DNA of 64,000 nucleotides, taken from positions 1 through 64,000 of the forward strand of contig JBFWUN010000001.1 of assembly GCA_050247235.1 (NCBI GenBank), written 5' to 3'. The translations under genes were made by a program, and so were the position numbers. The notes below the pieces were generated by a model. That model did not search any database. It was not told the origin of the DNA and saw only the letters and a list, made by a program, of their open reading frames with translations. Positions 43,765-52,576 of the stretch are shown piece by piece (position 1 is the first letter of the stretch; each line of letters starts with the position of its first letter). The stretch comes from CAIKBL01 sp050247235. GTDB lineage: Bacteria > Pseudomonadota > Gammaproteobacteria > Ga0077536.

Positions 43765-44970
43765 TCACTCGTGGCGCAGCGCGTCGATGGGATTCAACCG
43801 GGCGGCCTTGCGCGCGGGGTAGTACCCGAACACCACACCGACCAGCGCCGAGAACATGAACGACAGCAGGACGATCCCCGGTTGCGGCACGAACGGAATG
43901 CCGAGTGCGCGCGCCGTGAACCAAGATCCGCTCAACGCGAGCGCGATCCCGAGCAAACCGCCGAGCGCAGACAGCACGACCGCTTCCACGAGAAACTGCA
44001 CCAGCACTTCCCGCTCAAGGGCACCGACCGCGAGACGAATCCCGATCTCCCGCGTACGCTCGGTCACCGACACCAGCATGATGTTCATGATGCCGATACC
44101 GCCCACCAGCAGGCTCACCGCGCCGACCGCGCCCAGCAGTACCGTGAGCGTTCTGGTCGTGCCGGTCATCGTGGTCATGAATTCCTTCATGTCCATCAGC
44201 GTGAAGTTGTTTTCCTCGATCGCGGACAGGTGTCGGCGCTCGCGCAGCAGCCGTTCGATGTCACGCTGCACGCGGGCGGTCGATGCTTCCGTCGCGACGG
44301 TCATCTGCAGCAGCCTGATCTCCTGGTTTCCCGCGATGCGCCGCTGGAACATCCGCAGCGGAACCAGCACCAGGTCGTCCTGGTCGGTGCCCATGCTGCT
44401 CTGACCCTTGGTCGCCAGCAGCCCGATTACCTGGCAACCGAGCTTGCGCAGGCGCACCGGCTCGCCAAGCGGTTCCCGCTCGGCGAAGATCTTCGCGCGC
44501 ACGGTCGCCCCCAGAATGCATACCGCGTGTCCCCCGCGAAGCTCCGACTCGGAAAACCTGCGGCCGCGTTCGATCGACCAGCCCCGGACACCGAAGAAGG
44601 CGTCATCCACCCCCGTCACGGTGGTAGACCAGTTGGTGTTGTCGTAAATCGCCGTGGTGGGCGCCGTGCTGGACGGCGCCACCGCGAGCACACCGGGGAC
44701 GTCGCGCCGCAGCGCGGTGACGTCGTCGCGACTGAAGGCGGGAGCAACGGACGTCATGCCCGGCCCCATGCGTTGACCGGGCCGCGCAATCAGCATGTTG
44801 CTGCCGAGCGCCCCGATCTGCTCGCGGATCTGCAGGGTCGCCCCGCTGCCCAGGGTCACGATCACGATTACCGCCGCCACGCCGATCACGATGCCCAGCA
44901 CCGTCAGGAACGAGCGCAGCGCGTTACGGCGAATCTCGCGCACCCCGAGCCGGAACGCATTCCACCACAT
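43765..44970 (-). CDS. MacB-type ABC transporter permease
   Basis: Membrane subunit of a tripartite exporter. It starts FRLGVREIRRNALRSFLTVL with the first membrane segment. A large periplasmic MacB_PCD domain follows (about residues 45-260), then the FtsX-like domain with LLVGGIGIMNIMLVSVTER, TREIGIRLAVGA and a final GYYPARKAARLNPIDALRHE. 401 residues. Unlike E. coli MacB, the ATPase is a separate protein encoded 2 bp upstream. No TolC-like gene is in the window. Confidence 0.9.
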   Translation of the reverse strand: MWWNAFRLGVREIRRNALRSFLTVLGIVIGVAAVIVIVTLGSGATLQIREQIGALGSNMLIARPGQRMGPGMTSVAPAFSRDDVTALRRDVPGVLAVAPSSTAPTTAIYDNTNWSTTVTGVDDAFFGVRGWSIERGRRFSESELRGGHAVCILGATVRAKIFAEREPLGEPVRLRKLGCQVIGLLATKGQSSMGTDQDDLVLVPLRMFQRRIAGNQEIRLLQMTVATEASTARVQRDIERLLRERRHLSAIEENNFTLMDMKEFMTTMTGTTRTLTVLLGAVGAVSLLVGGIGIMNIMLVSVTERTREIGIRLAVGALEREVLVQFLVEAVVLSALGGLLGIALALSGSWFTARALGIPFVPQPGIVLLSFMFSALVGVVFGYYPARKAARLNPIDALRHE

Positions 44971-44971
44971 G

Positions 44972-45673
44972 TCAGTCCGACCCCATCACGTGACCATCCC
45001 GGAACTCGATCGTGCGCCGCGCGTACGCGGCCATCTCGGCCTCGTGGGTGACCATGACGATCGTGATGCCCTGGCGGACGTTCAGGTCGCGCAGAAGCTG
45101 CATGATGTCGTGACTGCGTCGCGAGTCGAGATTGCCGGTGGGCTCATCCGCGAGCAGCAGCGTAGGGGCGGTGACCAGCGCGCGTGCGATCGCCACGCGT
45201 TGCTGCTGGCCGCCGGACAGCTGATTGATCATGTGGTGCTCACGTCCAGTCAACCCGACCGTCGCCAGTGCTTCGCGTGCGCGCGCGCGCCGCGCGCCGG
45301 CCGGGACACGCCGGTACAGCAGTGGCAGTTCCACGTTCTCCAGCGCGGTGGTGCGCGCCAGCAGATTGAACCCCTGGAACACGAAACCCAGGTAATGCCG
45401 ACGCAGCAGCGCGCGTTCGGCACGCGCAAGGCGCTCCACCGCCACTCCCGCGAACCGGTAGCTGCCACTGGTCGGGACGTCCAGGCAACCCAGGATGTTC
45501 ATCGCGGTGGATTTGCCCGAACCGCTGGCTCCCATGAAGGCGGTGAACTCGCCCGCGGCAATCGTCAGGTCGATCGCATCGAGCGCAACGACCGCCGCTT
45601 CGCCTTCGCCGTAGATCCGGGTGAGCCCGGCGAACGCGACGAGCGGCGCGCCAGCCTCAGGACCCGTCTGCAT
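44972..45673 (-). CDS. MacB/LolD-type ABC transporter ATP-binding protein
   Basis: ATPase of the exporter. Walker A GASGSGKSTAMNILGCLD, Q-loop FVFQGFNLL, signature LSGGQQQRVAIARAL, Walker B LLADEPTGNLD and H-loop MVTHE are all intact. 233 residues from the ATG at 45673, which overlaps the membrane-fusion gene by 17 bp; an upstream frame to 45730 would overlap more. It is followed by the permease after 1-2 bp. Confidence 0.92.
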   Translation of the reverse strand: MQTGPEAGAPLVAFAGLTRIYGEGEAAVVALDAIDLTIAAGEFTAFMGASGSGKSTAMNILGCLDVPTSGSYRFAGVAVERLARAERALLRRHYLGFVFQGFNLLARTTALENVELPLLYRRVPAGARRARAREALATVGLTGREHHMINQLSGGQQQRVAIARALVTAPTLLLADEPTGNLDSRRSHDIMQLLRDLNVRQGITIVMVTHEAEMAAYARRTIEFRDGHVMGSD

Positions 45674-46931
45674 TCGAAGGTCTCGCGTCGACGATGACGT
45701 GCGCGCCGTCGTTGAGCCCGCCGGCGGCAACCTCGGTCAGAACACCGTCCGTCGCGCCGGTTGTCACGCCGATCGGCACCGCCGCGCCGTCACGGAGTAC
45801 CCATACGCGCGGCCCGGCCCCGGGGGTCTCCAGCGCATACCGGACGGGTGCCGGCGGGCTCCACAACAGCCGGCCTACCAGGGTGCCGCTCCGGACCGTT
45901 GCTGGTGGCGCACTCGACGGCGGCACGAACCGCAGTGCCGTATTCGGCACGCGCAGCACGTCCTCGAACCGCCGCACGAGGATCTCCGCGGTGACCGTCA
46001 TCCCGGGGCGGAGCAGCAGCCCGGCGTTGTCCACGGACAGTACGGTCTCGTAGGTGACCACGCCGTCGACCGTCTGCGGCACGTAGCGGACGAGCGTGAT
46101 CTCTGCGGGGAAACGCCTGTCGGGATACGCGTCGACAACGAATTCGGCGGTCTGTCCGGCCGCTACCTTGCCCACGTCAGCCTCGTCGACCTGCACGTGC
46201 AGTTCCATCTGCGTGAGATTCTCCGCGAGCGTGAACAGCACCGGGGTCTGGAATGCCGCGGCCACCGTCTGCCCGGGCTCGACCTGGCGCTTCAGCACGA
46301 TGCCGTCGATCGGCGCGTGGACGACGGCCTTCTCCAGCTGCTGTCGATCGAATTCCAGCTGCGCGCGCGCCTGCTGGACCTGGGCGGCCGCCACCTCGAC
46401 CCCGGCGCGCGCACGTGCATGCGCGGCAACGAGCGTGTCCTGTTCCTCCGCGGCCGCGAGCTGCCGTGCGATCAGCGACTGCACGCGTGCCAGCTTGCGG
46501 GCAGTTTCGCGTTCGGTGGCACGGCTTTCCTCGACCCGCGCCTGCGCGAGGCGCAGTGCGGCGTGGGACTGCCGTTCGCGGGCGGCAAGCTGCGTGGTGT
46601 CCAGGCGGGCAAGGACCTGCCCCGCAGTGACCTCTTCGTTGAAATCGACCAGTACGTCGGCGACAGTCCCTGAGACCTCGGTGCCCACTTCGACCTGCGT
46701 GACGGGTTGGAGCGTGCCCGTCGCGGACACCGTCACCACCAGCGGCCCCCGGGTGGCGGCGACGGTCTCGTACAGGAAGGCCGGCGCCGGGGCCACCGGC
46801 TGCAGCAGCCGGTACGCGGCGATTCCGCCGCCAATCAGGATGGCCAGCGCGCCGGCCACGGCGCGGCGTCGCCGGCGCACGCGTTCGCGCGCAAGCATCG
46901 CGGCAACATCATGTTCCAGCGAGGTATTCAT
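45657..46931 (-). CDS. macA: MacA-type periplasmic adaptor (membrane fusion protein)
   Basis: HlyD-family adaptor that links the inner-membrane ABC exporter to an outer-membrane channel. It has a basic N-terminus and single anchor (about residues 24-42), then a barrel-sandwich strand VSATGTLQPVTQVEVGTEVSG. A long coiled coil spans about 110-195, the second lipoyl half is HAPIDGIVLKRQVEPGQTV, and a beta-barrel and membrane-proximal domain follow. 424 residues. First gene of the three-gene exporter operon. Its start lies 14 bp downstream of the CoA-transferase beta gene stop, so it may be transcribed with the catabolic minus arm. Confidence 0.9.
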   Translation of the reverse strand: MNTSLEHDVAAMLARERVRRRRRAVAGALAILIGGGIAAYRLLQPVAPAPAFLYETVAATRGPLVVTVSATGTLQPVTQVEVGTEVSGTVADVLVDFNEEVTAGQVLARLDTTQLAARERQSHAALRLAQARVEESRATERETARKLARVQSLIARQLAAAEEQDTLVAAHARARAGVEVAAAQVQQARAQLEFDRQQLEKAVVHAPIDGIVLKRQVEPGQTVAAAFQTPVLFTLAENLTQMELHVQVDEADVGKVAAGQTAEFVVDAYPDRRFPAEITLVRYVPQTVDGVVTYETVLSVDNAGLLLRPGMTVTAEILVRRFEDVLRVPNTALRFVPPSSAPPATVRSGTLVGRLLWSPPAPVRYALETPGAGPRVWVLRDGAAVPIGVTTGATDGVLTEVAAGGLNDGAHVIVDARPSNADGS

Positions 46932-46945
46932 CAGGTTTGCGTGCG

Positions 46946-47728
46946 TCAGTCGCGCAGCGTGCCCTGCGGATCGACGCGCGTGCGCAGCACCCGCAGTTCC
47001 GCGTCGCTCGGCGGCTCGGTGACCGGGACGTCCGCCGGCAGGACCAGGTCGAAGCCGGTCGCCCGCCGCACGTCCTCGACCGCGACCCCCGGATGCACCG
47101 ACTTCAGTCGCATCCGCCGGCTGTCGGGCGCGAAGTCCATCACTGCCAGCGGCGTCACGCAGTAGCGCGGCCCACCGCCGGGCAGGCCGAGCCGTTCGCG
47201 CGCATCGCCCCCGTCGCCATACCCCATCGCGCTCACGTAATCACATCGCGGCACGAGGACGCGCGGCGAGTGATGATTCAGCACCAGGTGATAGCGTCCC
47301 ACGTGGGTGGTCAGCGTGGGGGTTCCCACCGAGCCCGGCCCGCGGAACCGCAGGCGCGAGTAGTCTTCGCCGAGGCCAATCAGGTTGGCATTGCCATACA
47401 TGTCCACCTGCACACCGCCGATGAAGAACACCCGGCGTCCCCAGTCCTTGACCTGGTCGAACCGATGTCCGCGATCGGCGAAGGACTCGGCCCAGCGCAC
47501 CACCCGGCAATCCCATCCGAAGCGCGGCAGCGGGACGCACTCCAGGTGATGAACGTTCATGCGGACCCCGAAGAACACCAGGTCCATGTTCGGCCCGTGC
47601 AGGATATGCGCGAGACGGACCGCCGCATCCGCCACCGGCAGCCCGATGCCGACCTGCAATTCCTCGCCGTCCGCGAGGTCGCGCGCGAGCACGATGGCCA
47701 TCAGTTCACGTGCGCTGTAACCGTTCAT
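46946..47728 (-). CDS. CoA-transferase family I, beta subunit (IpdB-like)
   Basis: Subunit of a class I CoA-transferase-fold heterodimer. Family features are ELMAIVLARDLADGEELQVGIGLPVADAAVRLA at the start (only parts diagnostic), FIGGVQVDMYGNANLIGLG, and TPLAVMDFAPDSRRMRLKSV with HPGVAVEDVRRATGF. The Glu-Asn-Gly (SENG-type) nucleophile motif of classical CoA transferases was not found, as in IpdB of cholesterol ring degradation. 260 residues. It follows the alpha gene by 31 bp. Reaction not proven; ring hydrolysis of a CoA thioester is the IpdAB precedent. Confidence 0.8.
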   Translation of the reverse strand: MNGYSARELMAIVLARDLADGEELQVGIGLPVADAAVRLAHILHGPNMDLVFFGVRMNVHHLECVPLPRFGWDCRVVRWAESFADRGHRFDQVKDWGRRVFFIGGVQVDMYGNANLIGLGEDYSRLRFRGPGSVGTPTLTTHVGRYHLVLNHHSPRVLVPRCDYVSAMGYGDGGDARERLGLPGGGPRYCVTPLAVMDFAPDSRRMRLKSVHPGVAVEDVRRATGFDLVLPADVPVTEPPSDAELRVLRTRVDPQGTLRD

Positions 47729-47759
47729 CAGCGGAATTCGCGGCTTCGGCTATGGGCGC

Positions 47760-48641
47760 TCAATACTCGTGTAGACCGAGCAGCTGACGCAGCCCGACCC
47801 GTTCGAGATACGCCACGTGATCGGCGGGTTCCCGGCAGTACGTGTCGATGAACCGTTCGAGCACAGGTTCTCCTTGCACGTCGACGGGTGTCGCCGACAA
47901 CGCGAAGTAATTCGCGATGAACCCGGTATCGGTCACGTACCGGCCGCGGCTGTAGAACGGATGCGCGCCCCACGGCAGCCGCACAACGGCATCGGCGGGC
48001 GCCAGGGTCGTTGCCCAGGGATCCCGGCGCACGGTCTCGTTGGCGATGATCTCGTCCACCTGCACGATCGTGCAGTCCGCTGCGCGGGCCAGGAAGAGAT
48101 CTATCCACCCGGGGCCGCCGTGGTGCTGTACGTTGCCGTGAACATCGGCGCGCGCCGCGTGCAGCAGCGCGACGTCCGGCCGGATGGCGGGCACGGCGAG
48201 CAGCGTCTGCCCCGCCACCGGGTCGCGAAATACGCGGAGATCGGGGTTGACCTCCGGCAGCGACGTCCCCACCCCACCGCGCCACGGCAGGAATGGCAGC
48301 GCCTTGCCGGCGGCCTCGAGGCCACTCGTCAGGATGCCCTCGTCACATTCCCAGACGTCGATGTCGCCACGCTCCGCGGCGCGTCGGAACGACGGGGCCA
48401 CCGGGACTCCCACGCCTCCGCCTGCGTAATAGCTGATCGTCTTGCGGACGCAGCCGGCTGCCACCAGGAGATCCAGCGGCAGTCCCGTCGCGATCACCGT
48501 CAGGTCACGGCGCCGATGACGGACGATCCCGCGCACCAGCGCCATCGGCGCGGGTTCGCCGATCGCCACGGTCATGCCGTCGGCGATCATTCCCACGGCG
48601 GTGGCTTCGTCGACCAGTCTCGAACGACGGTCCTGGTTCAT
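47760..48641 (-). CDS. CoA-transferase family I, alpha subunit (IpdA-like)
   Basis: Partner of the beta subunit. Residues about 15-60 read ADGMTVAIGEPAPMALVRGI and LTVIATGLPLDLLVAAG. The diagnostic middle has CDEGILTSGLEAAGKALPFL then WRGGVGTSLPEVNPDL. DVALLHAARADVHGNVQHHG and DLFLARAADCTIVQVDEII follow. This pattern resembles IpdA of Mycobacterium, including the Glu in the DEG motif. 293 residues, equal to IpdA. The ATG at 48641 is the start used. Confidence 0.82.
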   Translation of the reverse strand: MNQDRRSRLVDEATAVGMIADGMTVAIGEPAPMALVRGIVRHRRRDLTVIATGLPLDLLVAAGCVRKTISYYAGGGVGVPVAPSFRRAAERGDIDVWECDEGILTSGLEAAGKALPFLPWRGGVGTSLPEVNPDLRVFRDPVAGQTLLAVPAIRPDVALLHAARADVHGNVQHHGGPGWIDLFLARAADCTIVQVDEIIANETVRRDPWATTLAPADAVVRLPWGAHPFYSRGRYVTDTGFIANYFALSATPVDVQGEPVLERFIDTYCREPADHVAYLERVGLRQLLGLHEY

Positions 48642-48727
48642 GCGCGCGCGAATGCTCCCGTGTTGTCCCGCGTGAAGGTCCGCGACTTCGCGGGCTTAGT
48701 CAACCTTGGCGCCCGCTGCCGGTTGAC

Positions 48728-49324
48728 TCACGGCGTCGTGCGGTGCGCGTCCGCGGACAGCCCCCACTGCCGGCGCACCCGCGCGAGTCCCTGCCGGAAA
48801 GCTTCCGGATCGCCGTGTTCGAAGAAGTACGGGTAACGCCCGTGCGCATCGCGCAACCTGCGCGCGTGCTTGATCGGACACCAGTACTGTTCCGTCCGTG
48901 CCGCGATTTCACGCGCGAACGCGAGCACCCCGTTGCCGTAGGAGCAATACAGGCAGTTGAATTTCTCGACGGCATTCAGGTACGGCAGGTCGGCGCGGTC
49001 GAACACCAGGTAGTCCGCGCGGCGCACGCGCGCGATCCCGTACACCGGGAAACATACGGCCTGGTAGAGCGACACGAAGGCATCGAGCAGCAGGAACACG
49101 GGCCATCCCGCGTAGATCACCGGCGCGGTCACCACCACCTGCCAGCGTGCCTCCCGGAAGTAACGCCAGAGCCCGACCCGGTAGCGGCGCTGGAACTCGA
49201 GGAAGCGCTCCGCCATCTCGACACGACGCTGCTCGAACGCCGCGCGATGACGGTCGTACTCCCGCTCCAGTTCGTCCTCGAGCGAGTGAATGCGCGACAG
49301 GAGTTCGTCGAGGGCGCTCTGCAT
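48728..49324 (-). CDS. Conserved hypothetical membrane-associated protein with NCLYCSY motif
   Basis: Function unknown. From the ATG at 49324 the protein has 198 residues. The N-terminal 50 or so are strongly charged and helical, probably coiled coil. One or two hydrophobic segments follow (VVVTAPVIYAGWPVFLLLDA, SLYQAVCFPVYGIA). The C-terminal part carries a highly patterned stretch, KFNCLYCSYGNGVLAF and TEQYWCPIKHARRL. The CxxC plus later Cys and His could bind a metal. I recall similar unannotated proteins in other proteobacteria. It sits between the CoA-transferase-like pair and an SDR on the same strand. Confidence 0.7.
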   Translation of the reverse strand: MQSALDELLSRIHSLEDELEREYDRHRAAFEQRRVEMAERFLEFQRRYRVGLWRYFREARWQVVVTAPVIYAGWPVFLLLDAFVSLYQAVCFPVYGIARVRRADYLVFDRADLPYLNAVEKFNCLYCSYGNGVLAFAREIAARTEQYWCPIKHARRLRDAHGRYPYFFEHGDPEAFRQGLARVRRQWGLSADAHRTTP

Positions 49325-49418
49325 GGCGGCAGCTCCGGGAAGAGATGCCGCCATTTAACCGCATTCGCGCACCGGCCGGCGCGCGGGCACGACGTTCTGC
49401 CGTCAGCGGCGCGCCGGA

Positions 49419-50180
49419 TCAGCGGCTGACCAGGCCGCCATCCACGGCCATGGCATGTCCGGTGACGAACGAGGCCTCGTCGGAAAGCAGCCAGACCACG
49501 GCGCGCGCGATCTCGTCCGGTTCCGCGATACGCCCCATCGGTTCCTGCTTCGCGATACCATCGAGCCAGCCCGGATGCCGTGCATCCGCATCCTCCGTCA
49601 TGCCGGTCCGCACGCCGCCCGGACACACCGCGTTGATGCGCACCTTCGAGCGCGCGTAATCCAGCGCCGCGCAGCGTGTCAGGCCCACCACTCCGTGCTT
49701 GGCCGCGACGTAGGCCGGCGCCGCCCGCATCCCCATCAGGCCCGCGGCCGAGGCCGTGTTGACGATCGCGCCGCCGCCGTGAGTCAGCATCTGGCGTATC
49801 TCGTACTTCATGCACAGCCAGACACCGGTCAGGTTCACGGCGAGGACGCGCTGCCAGTCCTCGGTCGGGTACTCCGCGGTACGCATGAAGGGTCCGCTGA
49901 TCCCCGCGTTGTTGAACGCAAGATCGAGTCGTCCGAATCGCGCAGCACAGTCCGCCACCAGCTGCGCAACATCCTGTTCGTCGGCGACGTCCACCCGCCG
50001 TGCGGCGGCCTGACCGCCCGCCGTCGCGATCATGTCCACGGTCTCTTCGCATCCCTGCAGGTTCACATCGGCGACCATCACCCTGGCTCCCGCCTGTGCC
50101 AGCAGGCAGGCTGTCGCACGCCCGATTCCCGAGGCGCCGCCCGTCACGAGCGCCACTTTGCCGTCACACGTCATCCCCAT
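49419..50180 (-). CDS. Short-chain dehydrogenase/reductase
   Basis: Classical NAD(P)-dependent SDR. It has TGGASGIGRA at the dinucleotide site, an Asp in VMVADVN that favours NAD, NNAGISG, the catalytic NTASAAG Ser region, and YVAAKHG (Tyr-x3-Lys). It ends GHAMAVDGGLVSR. 253 residues from the ATG at 50180, which has GGGGAGG 8 bases ahead. Upstream in-frame codons have no such support. It belongs to the minus arm of the catabolic block. Likely oxidises a hydroxyl on a pathway intermediate; substrate unknown. Confidence 0.88.
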   Translation of the reverse strand: MGMTCDGKVALVTGGASGIGRATACLLAQAGARVMVADVNLQGCEETVDMIATAGGQAAARRVDVADEQDVAQLVADCAARFGRLDLAFNNAGISGPFMRTAEYPTEDWQRVLAVNLTGVWLCMKYEIRQMLTHGGGAIVNTASAAGLMGMRAAPAYVAAKHGVVGLTRCAALDYARSKVRINAVCPGGVRTGMTEDADARHPGWLDGIAKQEPMGRIAEPDEIARAVVWLLSDEASFVTGHAMAVDGGLVSR

Positions 50181-50250
50181 GTCCGATGCCTCCCCGGTGA
50201 AACTTCCATCCTGATCCTGCGCGGCGCACGCGGTCCGGCCGCGCGTCCGG

Positions 50251-51150
50251 TCACCTGCCTCCTTTGAGCGCCGGGACCGCCACGCCAGCGGCGCGTTCAA
50301 GCACCTTCACGGTGGCGTAGAAATCCTCCGCCCCGAACCCTGCGTCCAGTGCACGCCGATAGACCGCGTGCGCAGCGGTGGTCACGGGCGCATCCACCCC
50401 GAGCGCGGTCGCGGATTCCAGCGCGACCGCCACGTCCTTGGCGGCGATCGCGAGTGCGAACACGTCCCGGGAGAACTCCCGCGACAGCATCAGCGGGGCA
50501 TGGGCGAGCAACGGTCCGGCCGAACTCGCCTTCAGGACCTCGAGCAACGCGTCCGGCTCGATGCCCGCTTTCGTGCCGAAGACGAATCCCTCCTGCACCA
50601 GTACGCTCGCGGCCAGGAAGATCTGGTTGTTGACGAGCTTCGCGAGCGTCCCGAAGCCCGACGCGCCCAGGTAGAACACGTGTTTCGCGAAACACTCGAG
50701 CCGGCCGCGCACGGCTTCGAACGCGGCCCGGTCGCCCCCGACCATCACGGAAAGCCGCCCCGCCGCGGCGCCTGCGCGTCCCCCGGACACAGGCGCGTCC
50801 AAGTAGTGAACCCCCCGCGCCGCGGCCGCGGCCGCGATCCGGCGATTGAGCGCGAGCGAGTTCGTGGAGAGGTCGACGATGACGGCCGCGGGGCGCGCGT
50901 ACGCGAGCAGCCCGCCGGCGCCAAGCAGCACTTCTTCGATCTGCGGTGGCCCGGGCAGCGACAGGCACACCACATCGCAGGTCTGTGCGATCTCCCGTAC
51001 CGTCGGCGCGTGCACAGCACCACGCGCCTCGAGTTCGCGCGTGACTTCGCGCAGCACGTCGTGAACCCGCAGCCGGTGGCCCGCTTCCAGCATCCGCAAC
51101 GCCATCGGTGCGCCGATGGTCCCCGTGCCGATGAATCCCGTATCCGTCAT
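50251..51150 (-). CDS. 3-hydroxyisobutyrate dehydrogenase-family NAD(P) enzyme
   Basis: Beta-hydroxyacid dehydrogenase. It has the GFIGTGTIGAPMALRML Rossmann motif, substrate loop YLDAPVSGGRAGAAAG, the catalytic Lys in GTLAKLVNNQIF and the C-terminal AAKDVAVALESATALG. 299 residues. The true substrate may be another 2-alkyl-3-hydroxyacid or a tartronate semialdehyde-like compound. It is the first gene of the minus arm, divergent from the P450 gene across 127 bp. Confidence 0.88.
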   Translation of the reverse strand: MTDTGFIGTGTIGAPMALRMLEAGHRLRVHDVLREVTRELEARGAVHAPTVREIAQTCDVVCLSLPGPPQIEEVLLGAGGLLAYARPAAVIVDLSTNSLALNRRIAAAAAARGVHYLDAPVSGGRAGAAAGRLSVMVGGDRAAFEAVRGRLECFAKHVFYLGASGFGTLAKLVNNQIFLAASVLVQEGFVFGTKAGIEPDALLEVLKASSAGPLLAHAPLMLSREFSRDVFALAIAAKDVAVALESATALGVDAPVTTAAHAVYRRALDAGFGAEDFYATVKVLERAAGVAVPALKGGR

Positions 51151-51277
51151 GGATCACGCCTCCCCTCTGCGCCCGTCCGCGCCCGGCGCGTCGAGTATAG
51201 CCGCTCCATGGCAGCCGGCGCCGGACGATGCTCTAATCGATCCACACGCGCAGACGTGAGAGGTGCGAGATCCGAGG
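51151..51277. promoter_or_regulatory. Divergent promoter region between the two arms of the catabolic block
   Basis: This 127-bp region must drive both the minus arm and the P450-led plus arm. A minus-strand TATACT (51199-51194) and a plus-strand TCTAAT near 51232 are -10 candidates, each without a convincing -35. No clear operator palindrome was found. A shared control region for both arms is inferred from gene orientation. Confidence 0.35.
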
Positions 51278-52495
51278 ATGGACATACCGGCAGTCGACCT
51301 GTCAGACAACAGGATATTCGCGCGGGGATTTCCGCACGCCTTCTTCACATGGTTGCGCGCGCACGCACCGGTGTACTGGCATGCGCCGACGGCGGCCACT
51401 CCGGACGGAGAGGGCTTCTGGGTGATCTCGCGACATGCCGACGTCGACGCCGTGTTCATGGATCCGCTGACGTTCTCGTCGGTCACCGGTGGAGCGCGCT
51501 CCTTGGGCGGAACCACGCTGAAGGACGACGCGTCGGCCGGCAAGGTCCTGAACCAGACGGACGATCCCCGGCACCGCCGCCTGCGCGCGCTCGTCAACGA
51601 AGGGTTCACCATCAAGGCCGTCGCCGCGCTCGAACACGAGCTGCGCCGACGCACCCGGGCACTGCTCGCGGGGATTCGCCCGGGTGAACGGTTCGATTTT
51701 GCGCAACGCGTCTCTCGCGAGATCCCGACCCAGGCGATCTGTCTCGTGCTGGGCGTTCCGGAGGAGGATCGGCTGATGCTCGCCGACTGGGTCGACCACG
51801 GGATCGAATCACCGTCGGACCAGGTGATCGCCGAGGAGTACGTCCGCCGGATCCGCCGTTACGCCCAGGGTCTCGTCGAGCGCCGGCGCGCGGCGCCGGG
51901 CCCGGACATCTTCTCGACGATCGTGCACGCACGTTTCGAAGCGGACGGTTCCGCGCTGTCGGATCACGAACTCCGATCGTTCTTCGCACTGCTCTTCCCG
52001 GCAGGGGCGGAAACCACCACGCGCGCACTGAGCGGGGGTGTGCTCGCGTTCATCGAGCACCCGCAGGCCTGGCGGCACCTCCAGGCTGCGCCGGATCTCG
52101 TGCGCTCCGCGGTCGAAGAGATCGTGCGGTGGACCACCCCGTCCTGCTACAAGCGACGCACCGCCACACGTGACACCCGCGTATGCGGCGTGCCCGTACG
52201 CGCCGGTGACAAGGTCACGGTGTGGGAGATGTCCGCGAATCGCGACGAGCGGGTATTCGAGCGCCCGTTCGAATTCGACATCGCACGATCGCCCAACCGT
52301 CACCTCGGGTTCGGCGCCGGGGTGCACTTCTGCCTCGGCGCATCGCTGGCGCGGCTCGAACTGCGGGTCGTGCTGGAGGAGCTGCTCGCGTGCGGACTGG
52401 AATTCGCGCTCGACGGAACTCCCGAATGGATGCCGAACAACCGCCTGGTCGGGTTGAAGACGCTGCCGGTCGTCGCGGCGCTTGCCGCTCGCTGA
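51278..52495 (+). CDS. Cytochrome P450
   Basis: Soluble bacterial class I P450 monooxygenase. The heme-ligating Cys352 lies in HLGFGAGVHFCLGASLAR. The I-helix reads FPAGAETTTRALSGG, the K-helix ExxR is in SAVEEIVRW, and RRTATRDTRVCG with VWEMSANRDE follow. The AGAETTTR and SANRDE patterns are those of the group containing sterol/terpenoid P450s such as CYP125, CYP142 and CYP111. 405 residues from the ATG at 51278; a GTG at 51263 is possible. Electron partners (ferredoxin, reductase) are not in the window. First gene of the plus arm. Confidence 0.9.
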   Translation: MDIPAVDLSDNRIFARGFPHAFFTWLRAHAPVYWHAPTAATPDGEGFWVISRHADVDAVFMDPLTFSSVTGGARSLGGTTLKDDASAGKVLNQTDDPRHRRLRALVNEGFTIKAVAALEHELRRRTRALLAGIRPGERFDFAQRVSREIPTQAICLVLGVPEEDRLMLADWVDHGIESPSDQVIAEEYVRRIRRYAQGLVERRRAAPGPDIFSTIVHARFEADGSALSDHELRSFFALLFPAGAETTTRALSGGVLAFIEHPQAWRHLQAAPDLVRSAVEEIVRWTTPSCYKRRTATRDTRVCGVPVRAGDKVTVWEMSANRDERVFERPFEFDIARSPNRHLGFGAGVHFCLGASLARLELRVVLEELLACGLEFALDGTPEWMPNNRLVGLKTLPVVAALAAR

Positions 52496-52576
52496 GGTGT
52501 TTGTTACAAGTCCTCGTGCGACGTCGCGCGCCGCGGGTGACGCGCCTGCCAGTTTGGCCGCCAGGAAGTGAGTCCC

